Assembly: GCA_013813435.1 (NCBI GenBank)
Contig: JACCRS010000216.1
Location: forward strand, 1-47,203
Source of the DNA: Gemmatimonadales bacterium
GTDB lineage: Bacteria > Gemmatimonadota > Gemmatimonadetes > Gemmatimonadales > GWC2-71-9
Direction: 5' to 3'
DNA: 47,203 bases
Positions 33,888 through 42,043 of the stretch are shown here, in pieces. Position 1 is the first letter of the stretch, and the number at the start of each line of letters is the position of its first letter. The notes beneath the pieces are model-generated. The model was not told the DNA's origin. It did not search any database and saw only the letters and a program-made list of their open reading frames with translations. A program made the position numbers and the translations under genes.

Positions 33888-34856
33888 GTGCAAGCCATCC
33901 GAGTTCACCAGACCGGAGGTCCCGAGGTTCTGCGTTACGAAAAGGTCGAGCAACCGGTACCCGGGCCGGGCGACGCTTTGGTTCAGGTTCAAGCCGCCGG
34001 CCTCAACTTTATCGAGGTTTACCAGCGAACCGGCCTCTACAAGGTTGCACTCCCGTTTACGCCGGGGTCTGAGGCGGCGGGAACGGTCGTCCAAATCGGC
34101 TCGGCCGTCTCCGAGGTGAAGGTGGGCGATCGAGTTACCTCACCGAGCTTCACCGGCTCCTACGCGGAGTTCTCCCTCGCCCCGGCAGAGAGGCTCCTGG
34201 TGCTGCCGGCTGGAGTGGCCACTCGGCTGGCCGCTGCGGCGCTGCTCCAGGGCTTGACCGCCCACTACCTGGCGTGTTCGACCTTCCCGCTCGACTCCAC
34301 ACACACCTGTCTGGTGCATGCCGCGGCCGGGGGAGTGGGTCTGTTGCTGTGCCAGATTGCGCATCTGCGGGGAGCTCGGGTCATTGGGACGGTATCTACC
34401 GAAGAGAAAGCTGCTCTGGCGCGCCAGGCCGGGGCTGACGAGGTCATTCTCTATACCCGGCAGGATTTCGCGGCCGAGACGAGACGCTTGACTGGGAATG
34501 CCGGCGTGCATGTGGTGTACGACTCGGTGGGCCGGACCACATTTGCCAAGAGCATCGACTGCCTCGCTCCCCGGGGCATGCTGGTGCTGTACGGCCAGTC
34601 CAGCGGGCCGGTGGGGCCGGTTGATCCCCAGATCCTCAGCGCGAAAGGGTCCCTGTTTCTCACCCGCCCTGCGCTGGGCCACTATGTGGCCAGCCGGGCC
34701 GACCTCCTGGCGCGGGCGTCCGCCGTGCTCGGATGGATGTCGGATGGGTCACTAAAGGTGCGCGTGGCGCGCGAGTTTCATCTATCCGCCGCCGCAGACG
34801 CACACACCGAGCTCGAAGCGCGCCGCACGGCGGGTAAGGTGCTGCTCATCCCTTGA
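33888..34856 (+). CDS. NADPH:quinone oxidoreductase (zinc-free MDR family)
   Basis: A soluble reductase of the quinone oxidoreductase/zeta-crystallin type. MDR N-terminal domain begins [20 protein letters not shown], with [16 protein letters not shown] and PGSEAAGTV. The nucleotide-binding motif is [15 protein letters not shown] near residue 145, followed by [15 protein letters not shown]. No zinc-ligand cysteines occur at the usual positions, as expected for this subgroup. Length is 322. GTG 33888 is the natural start 8 bp after egtA; the ORF-track start at 33750 lies inside egtA. It overlaps the sulfurtransferase by 4 bp. Its physiological quinone or enone substrate is unknown. Confidence 0.92.
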   Translation: MQAIRVHQTGGPEVLRYEKVEQPVPGPGDALVQVQAAGLNFIEVYQRTGLYKVALPFTPGSEAAGTVVQIGSAVSEVKVGDRVTSPSFTGSYAEFSLAPAERLLVLPAGVATRLAAAALLQGLTAHYLACSTFPLDSTHTCLVHAAAGGVGLLLCQIAHLRGARVIGTVSTEEKAALARQAGADEVILYTRQDFAAETRRLTGNAGVHVVYDSVGRTTFAKSIDCLAPRGMLVLYGQSSGPVGPVDPQILSAKGSLFLTRPALGHYVASRADLLARASAVLGWMSDGSLKVRVAREFHLSAAADAHTELEARRTAGKVLLIP

Positions 34857-35719
34857 CCAGGCCGCTCCCACCGGTGGTCTCCACTGCATGGCTGGCCGCA
34901 AAGCTGGGCCATCCAGGACTGCGCGTGATCGACGCATCCTGGTACCTGCCCGGCAGCGGACGTGATCCGGCCGCCGAATATGCCGCAGGTCACATTCCGG
35001 GCGCAGTCTTTTTCGATGTAGACGCCAGCAGCGATGCCAGATCACCACTGCCGCACATGCTCCCGGCAGCAGCCGAGTTCGCGGATCGAATGGCCGCTCT
35101 CGGGCTCAACGACACGGATCAGTTGGTGGTGTATGATGGGTCGGGCGTGAACCTCAGTGCGCCCAGGGTATGGTGGACAATGCGCACGTTCGGACACGAC
35201 CAGGTTGCGGTGCTGGACGGCGGAATGGGCATGTGGCGCCGCGAGCGCCGTTCGCTGGAGGAGGGGGGTATCACACTCCCGGCAGGCCACTTCACCGCAC
35301 GCCTGGACAGCTCCGCTGTCCGGGATCTCGCCGCGGTACGCGCAAACATTCGGACCCAGGCGGAGCAGCTGGTCGATGTGCGATCCCGCCAGCGATTCGC
35401 CGGAATAGAACCGGAGCCCCGCCCCGGCCTCAGAAGCGGTCACGTTCCGGGCAGTATCAATCTGCCGTTCACTGAGCTGGTGCATCCGGATGGCTCGATG
35501 CTGCCACTGGGTGAGCTGCGACAACGCCTGGCAGGTTCAGGGATCGACTTCGCACGACCGGTGATCGCGACGTGTGGCTCGGGCACCAGTGCCTGCGCCT
35601 TGACTCTCGGTCTGCACCGGCTGGGGCACACCCAAACTGCCGTGTACGATGGCGCCTGGGCGGAATGGGGTGGACGCGCGGACACGCCAGTCGATTCCCA
35701 ACCAATTTCCCAGCGCTGA
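34853..35719 (+). CDS. sseA: Thiosulfate/3-mercaptopyruvate sulfurtransferase
   Basis: A tandem rhodanese-domain enzyme moving sulfur from 3-mercaptopyruvate or thiosulfate to acceptors. The first, inactive domain contains [19 protein letters not shown] and [12 protein letters not shown]. The second has the active Cys241 in the loop CGSGTSA, closer to the mercaptopyruvate type (CGSGVTA) than to the rhodanese type (CRKGVTA). [11 protein letters not shown] is the paired motif before it. Length (288) is standard. The TTG start overlaps the quinone reductase stop (TTGA). Position next to the ergothioneine operon hints at a shared thiol metabolism. Confidence 0.92.
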   Translation: MTRPLPPVVSTAWLAAKLGHPGLRVIDASWYLPGSGRDPAAEYAAGHIPGAVFFDVDASSDARSPLPHMLPAAAEFADRMAALGLNDTDQLVVYDGSGVNLSAPRVWWTMRTFGHDQVAVLDGGMGMWRRERRSLEEGGITLPAGHFTARLDSSAVRDLAAVRANIRTQAEQLVDVRSRQRFAGIEPEPRPGLRSGHVPGSINLPFTELVHPDGSMLPLGELRQRLAGSGIDFARPVIATCGSGTSACALTLGLHRLGHTQTAVYDGAWAEWGGRADTPVDSQPISQR

Positions 35720-35727
35720 ACCTTCTC

Positions 35728-37185
35728 GTGGCATCCGGCCGAGCTTCACGCAAGAACGTCGATCTGGGTGTTGGCTGCGTCGTCCTTTTCCTGATTCCCT
35801 TTGCGGCCATCGGGGCGTTCATGGCCGTGATAGCCGTCCAGCGGGCTGCCGCCAGGAACTGGTCCGACGCGCTCTTCCTCGCTCTCGTCGCGATCACGTT
35901 CGGTGGCGTAGGACTTGGCGGGATAGCCGCCGTTCTCGCAGGCCGGCGCAGGCTGAAGGAACAGGCGGCGCTCGAAGCCAGCCAACCGGATTCACCCTGG
36001 CTGTGGCGGCCCGACTGGGCCTCAGGACGGATCCTCGATGCCAGCCGGGTAACCATGTTCGCGGCTTGGATTTTCGCTGCGCTGTGGAATCTGATCAGCT
36101 TTCCGGCCGGCTTTCTTGGAGTGCGTGCGGCGATTGAGGAAAACAAGCCCGCCGCTCTTCTCGCCCTGCTCTTCCCCCTGGTGGGCCTGGGATTGCTGGT
36201 CTGGGCCGTGCGCTCGACCTTGCGATACCGCAGGTACGGCGCGTCACGGCTCGAGCTTTCCAGCGTTCCCTGCGTCATTGGCCGCACCATGGTTGGGATG
36301 GTGCGCGCCCCCGCCCGCATGCAGCCCGACGATGGATTTCAAGTCACGCTCAGCTGTGTACGGCTGGTGACGACGGGAGGGGGAGAGGACCGGCCGACCT
36401 CGGAGCGCATCCTATGGCAGGAGGAGCAGCGGGTCGTGGGGGAGCCGAGCCGCACCGCCACGGCAATGGAAACACACATCTCCGTGGCCTTTCGGCTCCC
36501 GGCTGATGCTGAACCGTGCGACGATAGCGATCCGGACAGCCGGGTTGTCTGGCGGCTTCACCTCACGGGAAGTATGCCCGGTGTCGACTACCAGTCGCAT
36601 TTCGAGGTCCCGGTGTTCCGGACCCCGGCAAGCGATCAGCCGCTGTCAGCGGACGAGAAGAGGATCACTCAGGCAGCACACACTGACGCAGACTATCAGC
36701 AGCCGCTCGACTCGCGCATCGTGGTCACTTCAAACACCCGCGGCACGGAGATCCTGTTTCCCGCTGCCCGGAATCCGGGTGCCGCAACCAGCCTGACACT
36801 ATTCCTTCTCTTGTGGCTCGGGTGCATCGCGCTCCAGATGTATTTCCATGCACCTCTCCTGTTTCCAATCGTCACCGGGCTCTTTGGTGTGCTGATTCTG
36901 ACTGGAGTGCTCGACTTGTGGCTTGAAGTATCGCGGGTGAGCGTGGACGCGGGGACTCTCACGTGGGCGATGGGATTGATCTTTCCGGCGGGTGAGCACA
37001 CGGTCGGCGCCTCCGAGATTGCGGGCGTCACCGCTTCGATCGGCATGCAGGCGGGAACTACACCGTACTACGATGTTGAAATCGTTCGGCAGAACGGCAA
37101 GAAGATCAAGGTGGGTCGCTCGGTGCGAAACAAGCAGGAGGCCGAGTGGCTGGCGAGGAAGATCAGGGAAGCTATCAGCGCTTAG
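35728..37185 (+). CDS. Multi-pass membrane protein of unknown function (DUF3592-like)
   Basis: Not firmly recognised. About 485 residues with helices near residues 15-35 (VVLFLIPFAAIGAFMAVIAV), 48-70, 105-130, 145-165, and a late pair around 355-395 (SLTLFLLLWLGCIALQMYF, LFPIVTGLFGVLILTGVL). Between them lies a soluble beta-rich segment with WRLHLTGSMPGVDYQSHFEVPVF, which resembles DUF3592-type proteins. The C terminus ends EAEWLARKIREAISA. GTG 35728 sits just after the sulfurtransferase stop; the ORF-track start at 35572 overlaps that gene. The last residues (AISA) and stop codon lie inside the AGCTATC heptad array. Confidence 0.75.
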   Translation: MASGRASRKNVDLGVGCVVLFLIPFAAIGAFMAVIAVQRAAARNWSDALFLALVAITFGGVGLGGIAAVLAGRRRLKEQAALEASQPDSPWLWRPDWASGRILDASRVTMFAAWIFAALWNLISFPAGFLGVRAAIEENKPAALLALLFPLVGLGLLVWAVRSTLRYRRYGASRLELSSVPCVIGRTMVGMVRAPARMQPDDGFQVTLSCVRLVTTGGGEDRPTSERILWQEEQRVVGEPSRTATAMETHISVAFRLPADAEPCDDSDPDSRVVWRLHLTGSMPGVDYQSHFEVPVFRTPASDQPLSADEKRITQAAHTDADYQQPLDSRIVVTSNTRGTEILFPAARNPGAATSLTLFLLLWLGCIALQMYFHAPLLFPIVTGLFGVLILTGVLDLWLEVSRVSVDAGTLTWAMGLIFPAGEHTVGASEIAGVTASIGMQAGTTPYYDVEIVRQNGKKIKVGRSVRNKQEAEWLARKIREAISA

Positions 37186-37248
37186 CTATCAGCTATTGTC
37201 ATTGGAGCAGGTTCGCCCGCCCATGACTATAGCCGATAGCTAATGACT
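37170..37248. repeat. Inverted heptad arrays, gap H (AGCTATC family)
   Basis: Left: AGCTATC, AGCGCTT, AGCTATC, AGCTATT, GTCATTG from 37170, spanning the stop codon of the membrane protein. Right, read on the minus strand: AGCTATC, GGCTATA, GTCATGG. About 19 of 21 central bases match as an inverted repeat. The gap is convergent. Confidence 0.85.
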
Positions 37249-37263
37249 TAACAGTGCCAGCGC

Positions 37264-37743
37264 TTACCTTGCCGGCGGCGCCAGGTTTCCGCAAGCAACG
37301 ATCGTCCCCATGTTGGCGGTCGATGCGTGCACGTTGACGAAGAAGGTTCCCGTCCTCGGCAGCGGAATCGGCAAGGTGGCAGTGCTTGTGGCCCGCCCGT
37401 TGCCTTCCACCTTGAGCGGCTTGTAGGAGTCAGTGGGACCGACGATGCCCTGATCCGAGCCGCACTGCCCCCGATGGATGTGCCAGGGATGCGCTCCGCC
37501 GGGTGCGGCGTTGGCTATCTCGGCCTGAACCCGGGTTTCACCTGAATTCTTCTCATCCGCAGCCATCCAGCCTTGCCCCCCGATCTGAAGGGCGCCGGAA
37601 AGGCTAGCAGGGGTGGACAGTGTGGCGTTCCAGCGGGGGCCGAGCGGCTGATTTTTGGGGTTGATCTCAACCGGCTGCCGCCCACCGCAGGAAGTCCCGG
37701 CGAGCGCAAAGAGAATCAGAGTGGCAGGGGTGTAGGCCTTCAT
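37264..37743 (-). CDS. Secreted lipoprotein, Cu/Zn-SOD-like or CHRD-like beta protein
   Basis: A lipoprotein of 159 residues. Signal peptide MKAYTPATLILFALAGTSC has the lipobox AGTSC. The mature part is all-beta: WNATLSTPASLSGALQI, AHPWHIHRGQCGS and TGTFFVNVHAST. The HxH plus Cys arrangement recalls superoxide-dismutase-like or CHRD domains. The full copper/zinc ligand set is not evident, so enzymatic SOD activity is doubtful. ATG 37743 has GGAGA about 6 bp upstream; the longer ORF adds no signal. It is convergent with the membrane protein, and the gap is made of the AGCTATC arrays. Confidence 0.75.
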   Translation of the reverse strand: MKAYTPATLILFALAGTSCGGRQPVEINPKNQPLGPRWNATLSTPASLSGALQIGGQGWMAADEKNSGETRVQAEIANAAPGGAHPWHIHRGQCGSDQGIVGPTDSYKPLKVEGNGRATSTATLPIPLPRTGTFFVNVHASTANMGTIVACGNLAPPAR

Positions 37744-37855
37744 GTGGTTCTCCGAACGCGGGGGTGTCAGACAAGGGGGTGCGAGGTCACCTCGCGCCTT
37801 CGCCGGGCTATATGGGTCCACCGACGCGGTTTCGCCGTGACGAGCGACACAGGCG

Positions 37856-39097
37856 CTACTTGAAAAGGTGCTGGTATCTCAGCTTATCGCCTGACCCCCA
37901 GGGACGGTAGCGGTTCGCGAAATCGATCCGATCCCCCAAGGCCGGGTGACTTCCCCGCCAGAGCATATAAAGCGACCCCGGTCGGGGCACCGCGAGATTC
38001 TCCTCCTGAAGCCGCACGAATGTAGCCGCAGCTGCACGATTGTTACGGGTAATTTCGAGAGCGAATCTGTCGGCCTCGCGCTCCTGGTAGCGGCTGAAAG
38101 CCATCACACCGGGGGCCAAGATCAGTGACACCACGCCACCCAGCAGCAAGAGTAGCGGAAAGGATGCGACGTCCGAAAGTCGCTGAAAGCCAAAGCGGGA
38201 TGAAAATCGCCCGATCAGCCCACCAGCCAGCCGGTGCACGACGTAGAGCGACGTAGTGGTGAGAATCGTCGCCCCAAGAATCACCGCAAGCGTGTGCCGC
38301 AGGACAAAGTGACCCATCTCGTGCGCGGTAACAAATACGATCTGGTCGCCAGTCAGCTTTCCCACGCTTGTGTCCCACAGCACGATACGTTTGGAACCGC
38401 CGAAACCGGTCACATAGGCGTTTACCGCCCGGGTATCGATGCTCTTGTTCACCTGATACACCCGGCTCTTTCCGATACCCGCCCTCCGGGCTAGCGCCAC
38501 TATCCTGGCCTCCAGCGCCTTGTCTTTCATCGGGCCGTAGTCGTTGAAGATCGGGTCCACCCAAATCGGGCTGATAACCAGCAGCACGGTGGTGAGGGGG
38601 ACGGTGGCAACACCGGCATAGAGCCACCATCGCGCTGCACTGAGCCGGAGCAGAAAGTAGGGAATCCACAGGACCAGAGAAAGTCCGATCGCGCTCACCC
38701 CCGACCCCTTGAGCCACTCCCCCATCCATCTGCCGAAGGTCTGATTGGACAGACCATACTCATGCTGGCGCAGAAATCCCGCGTAGTAGGCCACCGGAAG
38801 GGTGAGCAATGCGGTGAGCAGCGTGAAAAGCAGAGCGTAAAGCGCGACAGTCGCCAGCCATCTACGTCCGACCCGTTCTGCCAGCGTTCGAAGCCGGGCC
38901 GACATTCCGCTGAAGAGCAATAGCGCGGGAATCAGGAGACCGAGACCGGTTTCGGCTGCCCAGAGCACGTTGCCACTCCTGTGGTAGCGAATGGCCAGCT
39001 CGCTTGGCTCCGGCACGGCCACGGCCTCCCCTTGCGTCGCCGGTGCGCTCGCCTCCGATTGGCCGCTCGATTTGATGTAGTGGATCGTCAGCTGCAT
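37856..39097 (-). CDS. M48 family zinc metalloprotease (Ste24/CAAX-protease type)
   Basis: A membrane-embedded zinc protease. The metal site HEMGHFVLRH (HExxH) is followed by the distal Glu in READRFALEI. Five or more hydrophobic segments surround it (GLGLLIPALLLFSGMSA, TVALYALLFTLLTALLTLPV, VSAIGLSLVLWIPYFLL, WLYAGVATVPLTTVLLVI, HTLAVILGATILTTTSLYVV). INKSIDTRAVNAYVTGFGGSK-like text (here VNKSIDTRAVNAYVTGFG) is typical of the Ste24 branch. At 413 residues it is full length. CAAX processing is not expected in bacteria; family members degrade or process membrane proteins. Divergent from two small membrane proteins. Confidence 0.93.
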   Translation of the reverse strand: MQLTIHYIKSSGQSEASAPATQGEAVAVPEPSELAIRYHRSGNVLWAAETGLGLLIPALLLFSGMSARLRTLAERVGRRWLATVALYALLFTLLTALLTLPVAYYAGFLRQHEYGLSNQTFGRWMGEWLKGSGVSAIGLSLVLWIPYFLLRLSAARWWLYAGVATVPLTTVLLVISPIWVDPIFNDYGPMKDKALEARIVALARRAGIGKSRVYQVNKSIDTRAVNAYVTGFGGSKRIVLWDTSVGKLTGDQIVFVTAHEMGHFVLRHTLAVILGATILTTTSLYVVHRLAGGLIGRFSSRFGFQRLSDVASFPLLLLLGGVVSLILAPGVMAFSRYQEREADRFALEITRNNRAAAATFVRLQEENLAVPRPGSLYMLWRGSHPALGDRIDFANRYRPWGSGDKLRYQHLFK

Positions 39098-39244
39098 GGA
39101 ACTATCGCCAGAGAGCGGTCGAGAACCTCTGCGGCACGAGGAGGTGGGGTCTCCCCATAGCGCCCGATGTCTGCTACACTAACCACGCAGAAGTAAATCA
39201 ATGGTTTCCAGCCCGGATGCAGCCTGTCACCTCATGAGGCCATC

Positions 39245-39466
39245 ATGCGTGCACTGTTTGCCCTACTCGCCGTTTTGGGCCTGGCCGGTATCGTTTTTGG
39301 CGTAATAACAATTATCCAGGGTGCACAGCGGGAGCCGTTCAGCTATGAAAACTACGGTGGGCCGGGCGCGATCATCGGCGGTTTGATGTTGATCGCCCTT
39401 GGTCTCTATCTGCTGTCTGTCTGGCCCAGAATAGAGCCCCGTTCCCGAGGAGTGAATCACCACTAA
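39245..39466 (+). CDS. Small two-helix membrane protein
   Basis: A 73-residue protein with two hydrophobic helices: ALFALLAVLGLAGIVFGVITII and GAIIGGLMLIALGLYLLSVW, separated by a short polar loop (QGAQREPFSYENYGG). Family not recognised. It is followed after 35 bp by a second two-helix protein, so the two likely act or are expressed together. The ATG comes close after TGAGGCC, and a ribosome binding site is weak. Divergent from the M48 protease, a frequent partner of membrane quality-control genes; that link is inference. Confidence 0.65.
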   Translation: MRALFALLAVLGLAGIVFGVITIIQGAQREPFSYENYGGPGAIIGGLMLIALGLYLLSVWPRIEPRSRGVNHH

Positions 39467-39501
39467 CCCACCCCAGTGCACTTTAAAGATTGGAGCCGAT
39501 C

Positions 39502-39717
39502 ATGCGACCGCAAGCCCTGATTGGGATCGTCCTCGTAGTTCTCGGTGCCTTCATAGTTTTCCGGGGCATGAGCTACTCTTCGCGCGACGAGGTGCTGAAG
39601 GTGGGCGATGTAAAGGCGTCGGTGGAATCCAAGAAGGCTATCCCGACCTGGGCCGGGGGCGCGGCCATCGTTGCCGGCATCGTTCTCCTGGCCGCAGGGA
39701 TGAAGCGGCGGGCTTGA
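39502..39717 (+). CDS. Small DUF3185-like membrane protein
   Basis: A 71-residue protein with two helices: ALIGIVLVVLGAFIVFRGM near the start and GGAAIVAGIVLLAAGM near the end. A polar loop SSRDEVLKVGDVKASVESKK lies between. This resembles DUF3185-type proteins, which have no known function. GGAG lies 6 bp before ATG 39502, favouring it over the ORF-track start at 39490. It follows another two-helix gene on the same strand. Confidence 0.7.
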   Translation: MRPQALIGIVLVVLGAFIVFRGMSYSSRDEVLKVGDVKASVESKKAIPTWAGGAAIVAGIVLLAAGMKRRA

Positions 39718-39730
39718 TCTCCCGAATTTC

Positions 39731-40051
39731 GTGAGCTACCAGCAGATCTATCATGTGGTTCGTCGGATCCCCAGGGGACGCGTGGCCACCTACGGTCAGG
39801 TCGCCATCCTTGCGGGTCTTGGGGGACACGCCCGCCAGGTAGGGTATGCACTCCATGCGCTCGATGACGGGAGCGCAGTCCCTTGGCACCGGGTGGTAAA
39901 TGCGGCCGGCCGGATCAGCGCACGCGCTTCTCCCGGTGGAGAGCTGGTCCAGCAGCTGTTGCTGGAAAGAGAGGGGGTACATCTGGATTCGCGCGGGCGC
40001 GTCTCGCTTGATCAGGTACGCTGGCAGCCGCGGTTCCGGTCCCTCGAATGA
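39731..40051 (+). CDS. Alkyltransferase-like (ATL) protein
   Basis: Binds O6-alkylguanine lesions without repairing them itself. The helix-turn-helix and binding-channel part IPRGRVATYGQVAILAGL matches the MGMT C-terminal domain. The reactive cysteine of the PCHR motif is replaced by Trp52 in VPWHRVVNAAG, as in ATL proteins, which flag lesions for nucleotide excision repair. Length (106) is the normal ATL size. The GTG start lies 13 bp after the DUF3185-like gene. The stop overlaps the arginase start as ATGA, an unexpected coupling of DNA damage and arginine genes. Confidence 0.92.
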   Translation: MSYQQIYHVVRRIPRGRVATYGQVAILAGLGGHARQVGYALHALDDGSAVPWHRVVNAAGRISARASPGGELVQQLLLEREGVHLDSRGRVSLDQVRWQPRFRSLE

Positions 40052-40953
40052 TCGTCCAGGTTCTGGGCGTGCCGATGGATCTTGGCTCGGGACGGCGAGG
40101 GGTCGATATGGGTCCCTCAGCGATCCGGATCGCGGGTCTGGCTGATCGCCTGAAAGAGCTGGGGCACAAGGTTGTGGACGGCGGCGATCTCGTCATCAAG
40201 AACATGGAGGAGCTGAAGGTTGGGAATGAGCGGGCCCGATACCTGGGAGAAATCGCGCGGGTCTCCGCAGTCCTGGCTCGGAAGGTCGAAAACATCATGG
40301 AGCGGGGCCAGTTTCCCCTCGTGCTTGGCGGAGACCATTCGATCGCGGTTGGCAGCGTCTCGGGCATCGCTGCCCTGTGTCAGCGCCAGGGTAAGAAGCT
40401 CGGCCTCCTGTGGATCGATGCCCACGGCGACATCAACACGCCGGAGACCTCACCTTCCGGAAACATCCACGGAATGCCTCTGGCTACCCTGCTTGGCTTC
40501 GGTGTCAAAGAGCTGACGGAGGTCGGCGGTGTGTTTCCCAAGGTCGAAGCGGAGAATATCGCCCTGGTTGGCATCCGAAGCCTGGACTCGGGTGAGAAGA
40601 GCCGCCTGAAGGAGCAGGGGGTACAGGTTCACACCATGGCCGACATCGACCGCCACGGCGTGCACCGTATAATGAAGAAGGCGCTGGCCCGGGTTACCGA
40701 CGGCACTGACTATGTGCACGTGAGCTTCGACCTGGACGCGGTAGATCCCACTGTGGCGCCCGGGGTGGGCACTCCCGTAAAAGGGGGACTCGATTACCGG
40801 GAGGCACATCTGATCATGGAAGTGATCGCTGACGCATCGGTGATGACTTCATTGGAGATGGTCGAGGTGAATCCGATACTCGACCAGGGAAATGCCTCAG
40901 CTACATTCGCCGTCGAACTGGTTCAGTCTGCATTCGGCAAAAAGATCCTGTAG
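40048..40953 (+). CDS. rocF: Arginase
   Basis: Hydrolyses arginine to ornithine and urea using two manganese ions. Metal-binding motifs are all present: GGDHSIAVGS near residue 95, WIDAHGDINTPE near 123, and SFDLDAVDP near 226, with the later SLEMVEVNPILD. GMPLATLLGFG-type loop (here HGMPLATLLG) and the start GVPMDLGSGRRGVDMGPSAI are classical arginase, not agmatinase. The length of 301 is normal. It overlaps the ATL gene by ATGA. A hairpin and repeat copy follow the stop and may end the transcript. Confidence 0.93.
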   Translation: MIVQVLGVPMDLGSGRRGVDMGPSAIRIAGLADRLKELGHKVVDGGDLVIKNMEELKVGNERARYLGEIARVSAVLARKVENIMERGQFPLVLGGDHSIAVGSVSGIAALCQRQGKKLGLLWIDAHGDINTPETSPSGNIHGMPLATLLGFGVKELTEVGGVFPKVEAENIALVGIRSLDSGEKSRLKEQGVQVHTMADIDRHGVHRIMKKALARVTDGTDYVHVSFDLDAVDPTVAPGVGTPVKGGLDYREAHLIMEVIADASVMTSLEMVEVNPILDQGNASATFAVELVQSAFGKKIL

Positions 40954-40961
40954 GCCCGCCC

Positions 40962-40987
40962 GCCCTTCGAAAGGGCCCTGGGCAGGC
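40962..40987 (+). repeat. Dispersed hairpin repeat after arginase
   Basis: GCCCTT-CGA-AAGGGC is a perfect hairpin, and the 26 bases to GGGCAGGC match the copy inside ligD at 20 of 26 positions. It starts 9 bp after the stop and could also serve as a terminator, though no T-run follows. Confidence 0.55.
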
Positions 40988-41008
40988 TCTCTCTCGGGCG
41001 CGCACCAA

Positions 41009-41038
41009 TTGCCAACGCCGCGGGAGGGTAGGTAGAAT
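41009..41038 (+). promoter_or_regulatory. Sigma-70-type promoter for the 95-residue ORF
   Basis: TTGCCA and TAGAAT are separated by 18 bp, five of six bases each matching consensus. The leader of about 60 bases contains a GC-rich hairpin closed by a TTCG loop before ATG 41107. Confidence 0.5.
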
Positions 41039-41106
41039 AGGTCCCATCAGTACCGGCTGGATCCGGGCTTCGGCCGGACAGCGGATCCCACTCAGGATGT
41101 CGGGGG

Positions 41107-41394
41107 ATGAAGATGTTCGACTTCGATCATAGTCCCCAGCGTTTCCAATCAGCGCAGCTTCGGGGCCGTCGGTCGACGGCGGCCGCAAACAGCGGCAGTC
41201 ATCCCCTTGAGGCCAGAGTCAAACCCGAGTGGGTACACCTGTATCCCGGAGTCGATCCGAAGCTTTGGTATCTAGTGGTGCAGGAAGGCGAGTATAAGGA
41301 CGATATGGAGGGACTTTGGATCCAGGTCACCGATTGGGTTACTTATGTACTGGCCAAGCATTTCGATCTACAGGCCAGCCCGGAAGTGCACTGA
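41107..41394 (+). CDS. Small protein of unknown function
   Basis: Not recognised. It has 95 residues, soluble, with no signal peptide. A polar N terminus (about 35 residues, low conservation expected) precedes a compact Trp-rich part: VKPEWVHLYPGVDPKLWYLVV, MEGLWIQVTDWVTYVLAKHFDL. ATG 41107 or ATG 41113 may be used; the second has GGGGATGAAG at normal spacing. A good sigma-70 promoter lies about 70 bp upstream, supporting real expression. It is convergent with a response-regulator gene only 5 bp away. Confidence 0.6.
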   Translation: MKMFDFDHSPQRFQSAQLRGRRSTAAANSGSHPLEARVKPEWVHLYPGVDPKLWYLVVQEGEYKDDMEGLWIQVTDWVTYVLAKHFDLQASPEVH

Positions 41395-41399
41395 CCCGG

Positions 41400-41792
41400 T
41401 CACTGTTCGATCGGTTCTGCCAATAACTGGCGGACCTTTCTGGTCAGCTGTTCCGATGTGAATGGCTTCTGGATGAACGGTGCGGTCGGATCCAGCTCTC
41501 CTTCATCCACGATGCGCCTTGCCGGAAATCCCGACATAAAAAGCACCCGGACTCTGGGCCAACAGCGTGAGATCGTTTCTCCCAGCTGCCGCCCTCCCAG
41601 CCCCGGCATCGCCACGTCGGTGAGCACGCCGTCGATACGGCTGGAAGAGCGCTGCAGAACCCGTACAGCCTCCTCACCCCCGCTGGCTTCCAGCACTCGG
41701 TATCCCTCTCCCGCAAGTATCCGCGCAGCGAGCCGCCTTACCATCTCCTCGTCGTCCACGACAAGTACGGTCTCGCGGCCCGGTGGCGTCAC
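41400..41792 (-). CDS. Stand-alone response-regulator receiver protein
   Basis: A CheY-like single receiver domain. The acidic pair is in VLVVDDEEMV, the phospho-acceptor Asp in GVLTDVAMPGLGG, Ser/Thr in LFMSGFPA and the Lys in FIQKPFTSEQL. The sequence type is like receivers found at the C terminus of hybrid sensor kinases (often with the MSGY and GELDPTAPFIQKPF pattern). No output domain or sensor kinase is adjacent. About 250 bp upstream lacks an ORF, so the gene may be the surviving end of a longer hybrid kinase. Role unknown beyond phospho-relay. Confidence 0.9.
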   Translation of the reverse strand: MTPPGRETVLVVDDEEMVRRLAARILAGEGYRVLEASGGEEAVRVLQRSSSRIDGVLTDVAMPGLGGRQLGETISRCWPRVRVLFMSGFPARRIVDEGELDPTAPFIQKPFTSEQLTRKVRQLLAEPIEQ

Positions 41793-42043
41793 TCAGAACG
41801 TCTCCGTCGTAGCAAGAAATGAGTCGAAGCTCGACTGCAACCGGCACGGGTGACGGCTGCCAGGGTGGAGAAGAGCCTCGGGGCTTGTGCGTGAGCATCA
41901 TACAAGGGTTGCACGATGTTCCTTGAGAGAGGAAACAGCCCAAAGGCGATCAACGATGGGCCGCCCAAACGGGGACAAGTATTAGACGGTAGCGGCCATG
42001 AGGCCGTGCCGAGTGTCACAGGAAAGAGTGCTATACGGCTCAC

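Noticed and set aside
41793-42043. Possible lost sensor-kinase domains upstream of the receiver gene
   Set aside because: No PAS, HisKA or HATPase motif visible in any frame of this 250-bp gap; nothing recognisable found.
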